DNA of 64,000 bases. Origin: Sarcomyxa edulis (Eukaryota; Basidiomycota; Agaricomycetes; Agaricales; Mycenaceae). Shown here in pieces: positions 46,728 through 57,087 of the stretch (positions within the stretch are counted from its first letter, which is position 1; the number at the start of each line of letters is the position of its first letter). The stretch spans positions 1,984,001 through 2,048,000 of the forward strand of contig QUOL01000002.1 of the NCBI GenBank assembly GCA_009761415.1, given 5' to 3'. The notes below the pieces were generated by a model, which worked only from the letters and a program-made list of their open reading frames with translations, did not search any database and was not told the origin of the DNA. The position numbers and the translations under genes were made by a program.

Positions 46728-48897
46728 ATGTTGTCTTTATTTCTGAAGGTCTCCCTTCTCCTCGTTCTCCATCCATGGATGTGCCACGCCGATGTTCTTG
46801 TCACCATACCTTCAACTGTTCCGTCTACTAATGTCGTCTACTCCAACTTCCTTGGAATCAGCATAGAGCTGAGCTTCATGGACCAATACTGTGAGTTTTA
46901 CATACCTGTGGCCGCGAAGAATTCCTGCTAATAATCCTCTAGTCGGAAATGATACTTCGTCGATCCCCAGCGCGGTCATCAACTACTTAACAGCCCTACG
47001 GGAGCGCACCGTAGACCAGCCTCTTCGTTTGCGCATCGGGGGGAATTCAATGGACAGCTCGACCTACGTCCCCTCCCAGACCTCTCCCATGGTCCAGCTT
47101 ACTAACCCCAACGCGAACGCGAATAACCAGCCTGTCAACTATGGACCAGTACTATGGGACGTTCTCAAACAAGTCGGACAGGTGATCATCTTGTTGTCCT
47201 ATCACTCAGCGCCCGTCTTGACCATCTGATGTTATCGATGTCGCCGCACAGAACGTTAGTGGGATACGATACCTGATAGGCAAGTCCACGAACGATACGC
47301 CGCGTGGTGATTAAGAACTCATGGACCAAGGCAGGTCTTTCACTCCTCGATCCGAATAGCACGAATGTGCCTCTACTGGCTGGAGCCGCACAACACGCTC
47401 TAGGCGACGACATCGATGCGTTCCTGTTGGGGAATGTGAGCTGATTGTACCCGAGTACCTGATTCTTCGATCCTCACAATCCCCGTAGGAACCCGATCTA
47501 TACACAAGTCACGGAAATAGACCTGCTCTAAAGAACTATACGACAGACGACTACATCACTGTACGTGTCTGGACGGCAAGGTGATTCCATTGTCATGTTT
47601 CTAACTTCTCTTCAGGAATTCGAAACAGTCTCGAGTCACTTGACGAATACCTCTGCGGGTGATATTCTAGACCTTCACAACTTGGGCGGTCCGACCATCT
47701 GTTGTAGCTGGGTAGGGTTTCATCGTTCTATTACCGACTCCATGAACTTTCCCTGATTCTGGTTTGAAATCTATTTTCAGGACTTAGCGTCTCTTCTCCA
47801 AAGTGGATACTTGTCAAATTTCACGAATACACTGAAATACATCACGTACGTACAAACAATCATTTGTTGATCAATGACTGATCAACGCTGGCGCTGAACA
47901 GTCTTCAGCACTACCCACAAAACAACTGTTTCGGAAGTTATCAATACGAACTGCCCTGGTACCTCCAACATTCGAATGGTACGTCACATTCAATGTGAGT
48001 ATACAAGAAGACTTAAAGTGGAACCTTTGTATAGTCGTTTCGCTAGCTGCCTGGCAAAAACACGGGATTCAGGTCGTACTCTCCAACCCTGGTCATCAAG
48101 AACTCATCATGGATGAGTTCAACTCGGCTTCATGTGGAGGGATACCAGGCGTATCAGATACGTTCGGTGTCGGGTCATTATGGACTGCGGATTACGCTCT
48201 GCAAATGGCTTCCGTCGGATACAGCGCCGCATATCTTCATACGAGGGAGGCTGGAATCAGCTACAACCTCTTTGCTCCTCCGAACGGCAGTACCTCGTGG
48301 ACAACCAATCCTCCATACTACGCACTCCTAGCAGTCGCCGAGGCTTTGCAATCACCTAACGGCAGCCTAGTCGTGGATCTGAACCTCTCGAATTCAATGG
48401 TAGATTACAACGCCACAGTCAGCGGATACTCGATTTACGACGCGAAAAACTCCTCTCTCCAACGAATCGTTTTGTTCAACTATGCCAATACGAGTGCGGC
48501 GTTCACATTTCCGGCGAATGCGTCTGACAGCCAGTTGAACGTGACGATCAAGTATCTTACTGCGCCTAGTGTGACGGAGAAGACGCAGATTTCGTGGGGT
48601 GGAGAGACGCTTGCGGGTGTGGGGGATGGGATACTGGTCAATTCCAGCTCTGCGGCTGGGAACATTGTTATGGATTGCACTAAGGGGTGCACGGTGGACG
48701 TGCCGGGACCGGCGATGGCAGTGTTATTGGTGGCCCCGACATTGAACGCGGCCACGGTGTCGAACATCACTACTACCACCACTACTGCTGGACCCGCTCC
48801 CACCAGGTCAAGCGATGCAGCTGTAGTCCGGATGCCGGGTTTGCGATCTACGTTGGTAGTATCTTGGTTTGTATGGATTCTATATCTTTATATCTAG
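46728..48897 (+). CDS. GH79 beta-glucuronidase-like enzyme, secreted, possible GPI end
   Basis: Nine exons: 46728-46890, 46943-47181, 47252-47279, 47335-47435, 47489-47560, 47616-47711, 47781-47845, 47902-47978, 48035-48897; 567 residues. A signal peptide (LFLKVSLLLVLHPWMCHA) is followed by FLGISIELSFMDQYFGN, PLRLRIGGNSMDSS, LLGNEPDLY (acid/base Glu178) and MDEFNSASCGG (nucleophile Glu308), then a beta-rich C-terminal domain. The chain ends with a Thr-rich stretch and a hydrophobic tail (LVVSWFVWILYLYI) that may be a GPI signal. It probably acts on glucuronic-acid glycans such as arabinogalactan. Intron 47280-47334 has a GC donor. Confidence 0.88.
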
Positions 48898-49507
48898 TCG
48901 GAACTTTTGCTTTGATACCTCGTCCTGTTGTTGTGATAACTATAACTGTCGTTTTTGTGTATTCCCAGCTATCGTCGTTCAAAAGTAACAATTGGCAACA
49001 ACCATCGTTGATGATTTATTCTTGGACCATTGATCGAGCGTGCGGGGATGTTACGCGAAGGATGCTACGCCGTCATCGCGTCATCCGTCGCAGATGTTGA
49101 CCATAGGATGATTGACGCCGATTTTTTCTCGAAGACAAAATGCTAGCCATTTTGAATCGTAAGGCTTCCGATATACGCTCGAAAAAAATGAGATCTAGAT
49201 TGAATCCAAGTACAGATGAATAAATATACTCTAGTCATTGACGTCCTACAGTATTCTATGTTAAAGCACCTTCCCGTGATGATGAATCATCCACTCACAA
49301 CTCGAAGTCAAGCGACGCCCGGTCGCGAAGTTTTCGGGTATCCCTCGAAGCGTGCCAGGGAATCGCCCGAGCACCATGGTACGATGCAAGTAGTAGAGGA
49401 GGGAGCGGAGTATCTAGGGCTCCTTATGAGAACAGACATGGAGGATACTAGGCTGGGCAGAGGCGGGAGGCTTCGCTCTTCCAAATCAGACCACGAATGA
49501 GCGATGT
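48898..49507. other. Intergenic between two converging genes
   Basis: No gene supported. A 94-codon plus frame (49216-49500) and an antisense frame overlap the SUA5 3' end but show no family features. Confidence 0.35.
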
Positions 49508-50818
49508 TCAGATCGAAAGCCATCTAGACTCCCCAGCTGCCTTCTTCACGCGATTCATGACTGCCAGACCTTCCTTCTCCTCTCGTATCTCTTCTATAAT
49601 GATCAAATCCACACCTTCACGTTCTAGCGTGAGCAATCCGTCGAACAAGCGGTTTGCGATTATCGAAGGTGTTGAGGCGGGGCCGAGCTCATAACGATTC
49701 CACTCCAACCCTTCCTCCTCCGGTAGGGTACACAGACCTAGTGCTGAGTCGCTCGGGGTAAGGACACCCACCTTGACAGGTCGCGAAGGATCGGTGCGGT
49801 GTGTCTTGAGTGAGGTCAAGAATGACATTGCAGGTGTTCGTTCAACTCCAGCAGGCGGAGGAGATGATGTGAGGAGGAGAATGACAGGAACGGAAGGGGA
49901 ATAGTGTCGATATTTCATTCCTGGGGTCGTCGGGGCTTGCTCCATGGCTTCATCGCGGTAGTCTCGCCGATGAACCAAAACGTTTGGTATCCGTTCGCCA
50001 TCGCGCATCTCCTCTTGTAGAACCTTTTCGATATCCTCGACTGTGATCCCTCCAGGTCTCAGAACACGGATTTCACCGTCTGGATTCAATCCGTCTACGA
50101 CAGTGCTTTCTAGTCCAACACCACATGCTCCGCCGTCAAGGATGACCCCTACCTTGCCGTCCAAGTCCCGTAATACATGTTCTGCTCGAGTAGGGCTGGG
50201 TTTCCCTGATGAATTGGCGCTTGGTGCAGCAAGCGGTGCATTTGTGAGGGCGATTAGGGCTCTCGCCACTGGATGTGAAGGCATCCGGATAGCTACTGTA
50301 GGTTGATTCGCAGTAATTATGGATGATATTAGGGTGGAATCCCTTGGAAATAAGAGTGTCAGGGCACCAGGCCAAAAGTGTTTCATAAGGGCACTGTAAG
50401 CCGTCGAAAGCACGTAATCATTGGGTAGCAATGTACGGAGCATTGCAAACGATGAGACATGGACTATCAGAGGATTATCGGGCGGTCGGCCTTTGGTAGA
50501 GAAGATGCGAGCTGCGGCTGTTTCGTTTAGCGCTAAAGCTCCTAGACCATAGACAGTTTCTGTAGGGAACGCAACCGGTTGGAAATTGAGAAGTTGGTGA
50601 GAAGCAGCTGCGAGAGATTCGGACGTTTGTTGGGATGTGATCGTTGGGAGATCGGACGAGTGGAATGAGATGGAACTAGGATCACATTTCAGAACTCTAG
50701 TAGAGGAAGTCATGGCCATACGATAAATAATTGGACGAGTGGCTTTCAGTGCATTCATGAGCTTGTGACTCGGACTCTCAAAAAAAGTAGGAGGATCGAA
50801 TGGACGGTTGTTTGGCAA
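49508..50818 (-). CDS. SUA5: Threonylcarbamoyl-AMP synthase
   Basis: Intronless, 436 residues. The YrdC domain carries PVAFPTETVYGLGALAL, FSTKGRPPDNPLIVHV, FWPGALTLLFPRD, VAIRMPSHPVARALI, PLAAPSANSSGKPSPT and GGACGVGLESTVVD. The C-terminal Sua5 domain follows PGMKYRHYSP. The enzyme makes the TC-AMP used for t6A37 on ANN-decoding tRNAs. Several in-frame ATGs occur near the N-terminus (residues 1, 21 and 34 or so), and the first 35 residues are basic, so two isoforms for mitochondria and cytosol are possible, as in other eukaryotes. The first ATG is annotated. Confidence 0.93.
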   Translation of the reverse strand: MPNNRPFDPPTFFESPSHKLMNALKATRPIIYRMAMTSSTRVLKCDPSSISFHSSDLPTITSQQTSESLAAASHQLLNFQPVAFPTETVYGLGALALNETAAARIFSTKGRPPDNPLIVHVSSFAMLRTLLPNDYVLSTAYSALMKHFWPGALTLLFPRDSTLISSIITANQPTVAIRMPSHPVARALIALTNAPLAAPSANSSGKPSPTRAEHVLRDLDGKVGVILDGGACGVGLESTVVDGLNPDGEIRVLRPGGITVEDIEKVLQEEMRDGERIPNVLVHRRDYRDEAMEQAPTTPGMKYRHYSPSVPVILLLTSSPPPAGVERTPAMSFLTSLKTHRTDPSRPVKVGVLTPSDSALGLCTLPEEEGLEWNRYELGPASTPSIIANRLFDGLLTLEREGVDLIIIEEIREEKEGLAVMNRVKKAAGESRWLSI

Positions 50819-51119
50819 GGGCTTTAATGTAGCATGTCTAAAATTCCACGGAGACTTGTGGAGAACAGGATGGTACGAGCTAAGTATCTGAGCGTTCGAC
50901 TATGCAGATGCAGAAGAGGGATGGGGCACGATAACAACGCAACCCAGCGAAAATTCGTCAAGGTCCAGCCGAAAGTCAGAAAACATGTGATGATATTATC
51001 AATGATAGAACCCCACTGCACATCCGGAGAAAGAACCGTCCATTGTTTGGTATTTGAAATTGAAGGGCATACGCCGAACGTTGCTATACAATTCCGGGAC
51101 GGACAGGCAAATGCGACAC
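50819..51119. promoter_or_regulatory. Upstream region of SUA5, downstream of FMC1
   Basis: About 300 bases between two same-strand genes; no other feature seen. Confidence 0.35.
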
Positions 51120-51560
51120 TCATTGCTTTGGTTCTGGCTTGTGAGTTACAGGCATGTCGAAACCAACTCTCCGAGCTGTTGCGTGTATTCTTTCCTCCGC
51201 AGTCAAATCCACCAGAGGGTTGTATCTCTCGATCAAAATCTAGGAAGGATACGGATAAGTATGATGCTCGTGAGAGAAGATATGGTCGAGCGTCCCATCA
51301 CTCGCCTTGTGCTCCCTCTGAGCGCGTAGAAACGTGATAGCATTCTGGACGTCTCGATCTAGATTTGGAACAACTTTTGGCTGTCTGTACATTTCGAATA
51401 TGATTCGGAAATTGGCCGAGACGGTTGGGTTTACTTTTCTGTTGATCGACTGCGACGCATAATTCAGTTAGCTGGTCCGAAAGACGCACTTGGGAGAACG
51501 CACCGCATTGGCCAATTCGCGAAGGACAGTCCTGTAGGCCCTTGCATGGTTTGTGATCAT
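51120..51560 (-). CDS. FMC1: FMC1-like LYR protein (ATP synthase assembly)
   Basis: Exons 51560-51504, 51449-51306, 51239-51120; 106 residues. The N-terminus MITNHARAYRTVLRELAN has an LYR-like AYR, followed by VSANFRIIFEMYRQ, DVQNAITFLRAQREHK, ILIERYNPLVDLTAEERIHATARRVGFDMP. This matches fungal Fmc1, the matrix protein needed with Atp12 to assemble F1-ATPase. The second intron (51240-51305) begins GCGAGT: a GC donor after CAAG is the only choice that keeps frame into ILIERYNPL. No clear presequence precedes the LYR helix, as often in this family. Confidence 0.82.
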
Positions 51561-51947
51561 GTCTGGGTCCAAGCAGACACGATGGTGGCAGGGTAGGATG
51601 TGGTAGGGGACCAAGTGGCAAGGCCCATTTCGGAATCGGAAGGCTCCGATCCAGCACAGCCACAATCGCCACTACGACAGGTTCCCTTTTCCAGCCAGCT
51701 TCAGAAGCATCGACTCGGAAATAGTTTCTCACTCATTGTCCTCATACATCCGAACAGGAAATCAATACTAGGGCCGCTACCGGTAATTATCTCGGCCTTT
51801 CTTGGTCATGATCGCGTGGATAAACCACTTGTTTGGACCGCCGATCTCAATCATATATAAGTCAAGACCAACTCTTCTTCGCCACTCACCCCTTCTCTGC
51901 CCTCAAAACATATCTCGAACTTCAAGTCCTATCCAAAGTCAAGAACC
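51561..51947. promoter_or_regulatory. Divergent promoter FMC1 / RRM gene
   Basis: A TATATAA at about 51854-51860 lies roughly 90 bases before the RRM gene ATG. No gene seen. Confidence 0.45.
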
Positions 51948-53064
51948 ATGACCCGCATCCGTTGCCCTACCTCTTCGGCCAATCTCGTAGATGTGGCTCC
52001 TCAAGCCGCCAGCCAACCCGAAGCCGGACCCTCCAACGCTCCCTCCAACGCTCCGGCTTCACCTAACATACCCCCGCATCGCGTATGTGTACCCTGTAAC
52101 TATGTACTATCATGCGTCTGTACTGACTGCTCTTCTACAGCACATGTCGCGGTTTAGGCCGAAGTCGCGTCCCGACGCAAATTTGGGTGGCGGGGACCAT
52201 GGTCATGCCAAGCGCCCGCGCTCCGAGGGGGTCAACGCGGACAAGAAAAAGGACATTGAAATGGCCAAGAAGAAAGACAATCTCAAGGAACACATCAATA
52301 CTAAACGACAGGAGGTAAAGCGAAGACGCTCATTGCCATTTGTGTTTGTCGGAAATGTATGTGCCACTCCTCCTTCTAGTTCAACCGTTCACATCAAGAA
52401 TTGATCTCAATGTATGTAGCTTATCCCCACGGTGACTAGAGAGATTCTCAAGGATCTCTTCAGTCCTTGCGGAACTGTCCTCCGGATTCAGATCCGTTGT
52501 ACTCAGGGAGCAGCCACCGTCGTATGTCTTCACCACCTTATATCATCAGCATTGGTACTGAAATGTCTACCTAAGATTGGCCAGCCCGTTGATGATTACT
52601 ACAAAAGGCCTGGGCGGAATCTACAGCATGCTACCATCGAATTTAAGGAGAGAAGTGCCGTCCACGAAGCCTTGCAGCTCAACGGGACTATTTTAGATGG
52701 ACAGACTTTGGTCGTACGTGCAACAATCTCTATCGTATAGCTCTAACCTAACTTCGCGTCCACATCCCCGACAGGTCTCAGTCAGCCCGGCTGATCTTCC
52801 TGAGATCCGTGCAATCGCTGCTGGTAAGTGGGACAGATCAAAGCTTGTTCGTTCTCATGTCTGACCTTTTTCTACATATACAGATCATATTCAAGACATG
52901 CGCCGCCGGCGTGCAGGGATACCAGCCCCGGAGATCAAGTAATTGTGATCTTTCTTCCGTTTTGTATAATCTTTACTGATTGTTCTTGCAGACCCGGAGG
53001 TACTGAAATCTTTGGAGATCAGATTGGAATCCTTGGATACTCTTTCCCAAAAAGCTTGATATAA
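51948..53064 (+). CDS. RRM-domain RNA-binding protein
   Basis: Seven exons: 51948-52082, 52141-52356, 52420-52521, 52576-52713, 52775-52823, 52884-52938, 52992-53064; 255 residues. An Ala/Pro-rich start and a Lys/Arg-rich helix (KKKDIEMAKKKDNLKEHINTK) lead to one RRM: RNP2 LPFVFVGN (110-117), TREILKDLFSPCGTVLRIQIRC, a loop, and RNP1-like LQHATIEF (167-174) with AVHEALQLNG. The end DMRRRRAGIPAPEIKPGGTEIFGDQ is basic. RNP1 lacks the usual central aromatic pair, so RNA binding may be weak. I cannot assign a specific orthologue. Confidence 0.78.
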
Positions 53065-53582
53065 GTACGTATGTATAGCTTTCCTTCCTTCCTTCTTTCT
53101 TTCCGAGGATTATAGATTCACGACTTGTCCATGACCCTAACTTTCACAATGATATATATGCCATCTCGTCAACGAGCGCTAGTAGGCAGTGAGAAGCAGA
53201 CTCGGGCTGCTAACTTGAAATAAGACTCGTCGAACTTGATCCTTAAAAAGTAGTTACGCGAACGCCACCGGCTAATGCACACAAGAGGAAGCCTGGCAGC
53301 CTCATTGCATGTTGATCTTGAACGCGCCGAGTCCTGACACTCTTATCACTGTCAGTCGACTTTGAACTCTTCAGCGGCAACATCCCAGTCGGCTGCATGG
53401 AAGCTGCCTAGTTACCTGTCCTGTACGACCGTCAAGGTAAGATCAATTCTTTTCACGACCTCCCCACGCGCAGTTGCCGGCAGAACAGAATAGATTACTA
53501 ACTAGTAACATTTCCTACTCAAAGAGTTGCTATTCTCTTGTCATTTGATTGTCGACAACAGTTACCATCTGCTACTTAACTC
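53065..53582. other. Intergenic between the RRM and pseudohelicase genes
   Basis: No gene or repeat seen; it must carry the promoter of the next gene. Confidence 0.35.
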
Positions 53583-56500
53583 ATGGCGAGGAGTGCCGCT
53601 TTAAACCCTGCCTCCATGCCTTTCTTCCCTGGCGGCATCCGTGCCAGCGAGGACGAGGTTGGCAGTGGTCTGAGCTTCGCGCACCATATTTTTCGGGAGA
53701 ATCGAGACCAGGATCATAGCTCCATGTCTTCTCTCTCCATATCGCCTTCAGAGTATCGCTCTGTCAGGTCTTCGCCCAGCCCTCCACAAGAAGACCGTAG
53801 TAGTGATCGTGGAGGTCGAGTGCAATCGTCTCCAGCACCACCGGACGGCTCGAAACCATCTCCTACATTTCGGCAGCTTGACGCGAGTAAACCGTATCCC
53901 GCATTGGAGATGAGACTTACAAGGGAGAGTAGCATGATGGGCAGTCTTGACACGTTGCCGGAGGGGGAGGACCACACTCCGGGGCCCATGTCTACGAAGG
54001 GCGGAGACGCATTAGGTGCACCTTTCTTCACGAGCTTTCAGCAGTCTGGGAACGATCATCTGTCTACTCCACCCATCGCTATCAACAATAGCGGTTCCTC
54101 GTTCAGCACCACCGGATTCACGTCTTCGTCGCCCGTCTCTAGCTTGGACTCGGGCAGCCAGTTTGCTCCTAGCAATGACAGAACGCCGAGTTTCGAGCAG
54201 CAACTCAAAGCATCACCTATGTTCAATGACATCTTGGATCGCCTGGTTCGTTGCGAGTACTCTACACGCGAAATTCAACGCGACCTTGGCGATGTCCATC
54301 GTAAAGTCAATCTGCTGGTAGAGCGGTCCCTTGGTGTCAGCGCGCAACCCGAGTTTAAGGATCCCTTTGCTCCTAACACCAACGGACAGAGCTTTTCGTC
54401 CTCGATGAACGGATCTCGACCATCCTTTGGGGGCAACATTGCTCCTAACCAAACTGTGCCATCTGACGACATAACGACTATTTCTCAGCGGCTCAATACA
54501 CTCACATCTTCTGTGGGGCAACTTCTAGCCCTCCAAACCCAACAGCATCTTAACTCCACGAGTTCTAGCCTGTCGAGCAACCAGATGTTGGTCAATCACA
54601 ATCAGCAAGGCGACTTGGCTCCTCACCAAATGATGTCACCTCCGATGATGTCTAATACATCAATTCTTGGGCATGGATTACCCAACCGCCCTGATTTGAG
54701 ACCTTCACCTCGTGCGCCCAATCCTCCTATGCGCACTTGGTCTGCAGGCGCGCTCGACCTTCCTATGCGTCCCACGGACTCTGGAATGGCCCGTCCAGGC
54801 GCTATGCTTGGAGACAAACGTCGTTCAGTCTCGGGGCTTCTCCGTCGTGACTCTGCTGGAGTGAGTACTCTTTATATATCACCTTCCCGTCAACCATCCT
54901 CAATGACACCATATACGTAGATTCTTGATACACCTAATGGTGATAATAGTTGGCCTGGTGGATCACCTCGTGATACTGGCCCGATGATCTCGAAATGGGA
55001 GCAGCTATCCCTTGCCCCAGATCTTCTTCGATCGTTGGGTAAATTTGGGTGAGTTCGACAATATCTGTCCTTCGAAATTTCGAAATATTCAGGATCTGTT
55101 TATTCACTAGGGTCGGGCCTCCAAATAAAATTCAACAAAGAGCTTTACCCTTTCTGCTTCGTGGTGCCGACATAATTGCTCAGGCCCCGCCAACACAAGA
55201 GCGCATTGCAGCGTACGTGATACCTGCTATCCAGATAGCAGTGACGAACATGTCGAGTCGACCTCCTAATCGAGGGCCTATCGTTATCATGATCTCAACG
55301 ACGGTAGATCAAGCTACACAGGCTCAGCGCATGATTCGCGATCTTGGCGGTCCAATTGGTGTCAGGTCTGCCCTGGGTGTCGGTGCCACATCAGCTAACA
55401 GCGACCTCAGTCAAGAACTTCGATTACTCCAACAGAATATGCCCCATATTATTTGTGGAACCCCTCAGAAACTGCACGCACTCTTCACCACCGCTGGAGG
55501 TCTCGTGGGTTCTGAAGTTCGCTTCCTGGTTCTTGATGAAGTCGATCAATTGATTGCTCGCAATCTACATGAATTTGTCTTCAATATTGTCAAGCTCCTT
55601 CCACCGCCTCGCTCTCGACCCCTTAGCACGACTTCGCCTAATCTCAATGCTACTCCTGGATCCGCATCGCAGTCTTCGTTTTCCACTTTCGAGTCTCCTT
55701 CGGGCTCGAACTCTCTTGCGTCTCCTTTCCAGAGTCAGGGACGTCGATTCTCTGGGTTAGGTTCGTCTTCTCCAGGACCCCCCGAAACCAATGGTACACC
55801 TGGGCAAATCGAACGTCAAACTGCTCTTTTCTCGAACACCGTACCTCAGGACGTTCTCAATCTCGCTTCGGCCATCCAACTCCGGGAACCTGTGCGGGTC
55901 CTTGTTCGCCGCGATGGCAACGTAACTCACGCTGACACCAATCAAGGCTCTCGTGGACTGCGCCAATTTTACTTATATTTGGCTTTTACTGCTGGTGGAC
56001 GGTCTGATCCCATGGCCGCAGCTCCAGGGGGAGGGTTAGGTATCATCGGATCTGGGCGTGGTGCCTCCAGCGCCGAAAGTGCGCAAGCTCGCGAATGGAA
56101 GCTCGATGCTCTTGCAGACCTCTTCGACGATGTAGAAGTGACCCAGGCAATCGTCCACGTCGGTGGCATGACTGCTCTAGATTCTGTGGTTTACAAATTG
56201 GCTAGTCGTGGTTTGGACGCTGTACCCCTGGTGAGTTGGTGATGTCAAAACAAATTGTCCGTTGACTGATCTAGACGCATCATCAGCATGGTGACATGAA
56301 CTCTGGGACCAAGCTGGCGGCACTCAATAAGTTTAGAACATCCTCCACAGTCATCATGAGGCAGCAGCCTGTTCCCAAAGTCCTTGTTGTCTACGATGTC
56401 CAAGTCAAGAGTCCTGAAGTATCGCATGTCCCTCTCGTTATCAACTACGGTAAGTTTTTTTGTTTCCTTTCTGGAATCTTCTAACAAGATTTTTTGCGGC

Positions 56501-56867
56501 AGATTTACCTAAAGCAGTCGAAGAATACGCTCATCGGTAGGTCCCTTACTCATAACGTTTATTGGCCCTCTTTAACGTTGCCTTGTCTTCCAGTGTTGCA
56601 CCTGCCATTGCCTCCAACTACTCCCGCGCAGGGGTCATAGTCAATTTCGTTACTGCCACTGGCGGTGATGTCGAAATGCTGCGTTCCATAGAATGTTTCT
56701 ATAAGTGAGTGCCATTGCATCATGCGTTGTTGCTAATGAAGGTCTGACGAAACTGTTTCGTTCAGAATCAAATGCGTAAGTCGTCTGCTTCGTTCGTCTC
56801 GTCGCCTGTGCTTACTTGACTTCATTTCTAGCCCGAAGTTCCTATGAGTCTCCGTGATATTGTTTAA
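53583..56867 (+). CDS. eIF4A-like DEAD-box protein with degenerate catalytic motifs (pseudohelicase)
   Basis: Eight exons: 53583-54860, 54921-55048, 55111-56230, 56287-56449, 56503-56536, 56594-56704, 56766-56775 (10 nt), 56832-56867; 959 residues. Residues 1-430 are Ser/Pro-rich with one helical patch (FNDILDRLVRCEYSTREIQRDLGDVHRKVNLLVERS). The helicase part follows eIF4A closely: Q-motif PPNKIQQRALPFLLRGADIIAQ, GTP-containing CGTPQKL, motif II VLDEVDQL (Asp611), VPQDVLNLA and motif V VINYDLPKAVEEYAHR. Motif I reads APPTQER, so the GKT lysine is gone; motif III is SNT; motif VI HRVAPA lacks the arginines. A low-complexity block interrupts domain 1 after motif II. It is unlikely to hydrolyse ATP. 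Confidence 0.88.
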
Positions 56868-57087
56868 GTGCTTATCTCCTGTTCTTGTATCCCTATTGTG
56901 CATCCGTTTCATGTCTCGTTGCTTGCTTGCTCCTATATTGCACTACACATTCCATTGTTCAATACCCTTATACTGCACCTCTATCCAAAATTGTTTCGTT
57001 ATTACGTAGTTTCTGGGCATTATTTGCCTACTTTCCTGTCACACTGTATAGCAGCTTTCATTTCATAGTTTTCACAGCGGATGGTAT

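Noticed and set aside
50834..51337. 167-codon plus frame
   Set aside because: Antisense to FMC1 exons 2-3 and the SUA5 promoter; no family features, while the minus strand gives a spliced FMC1.
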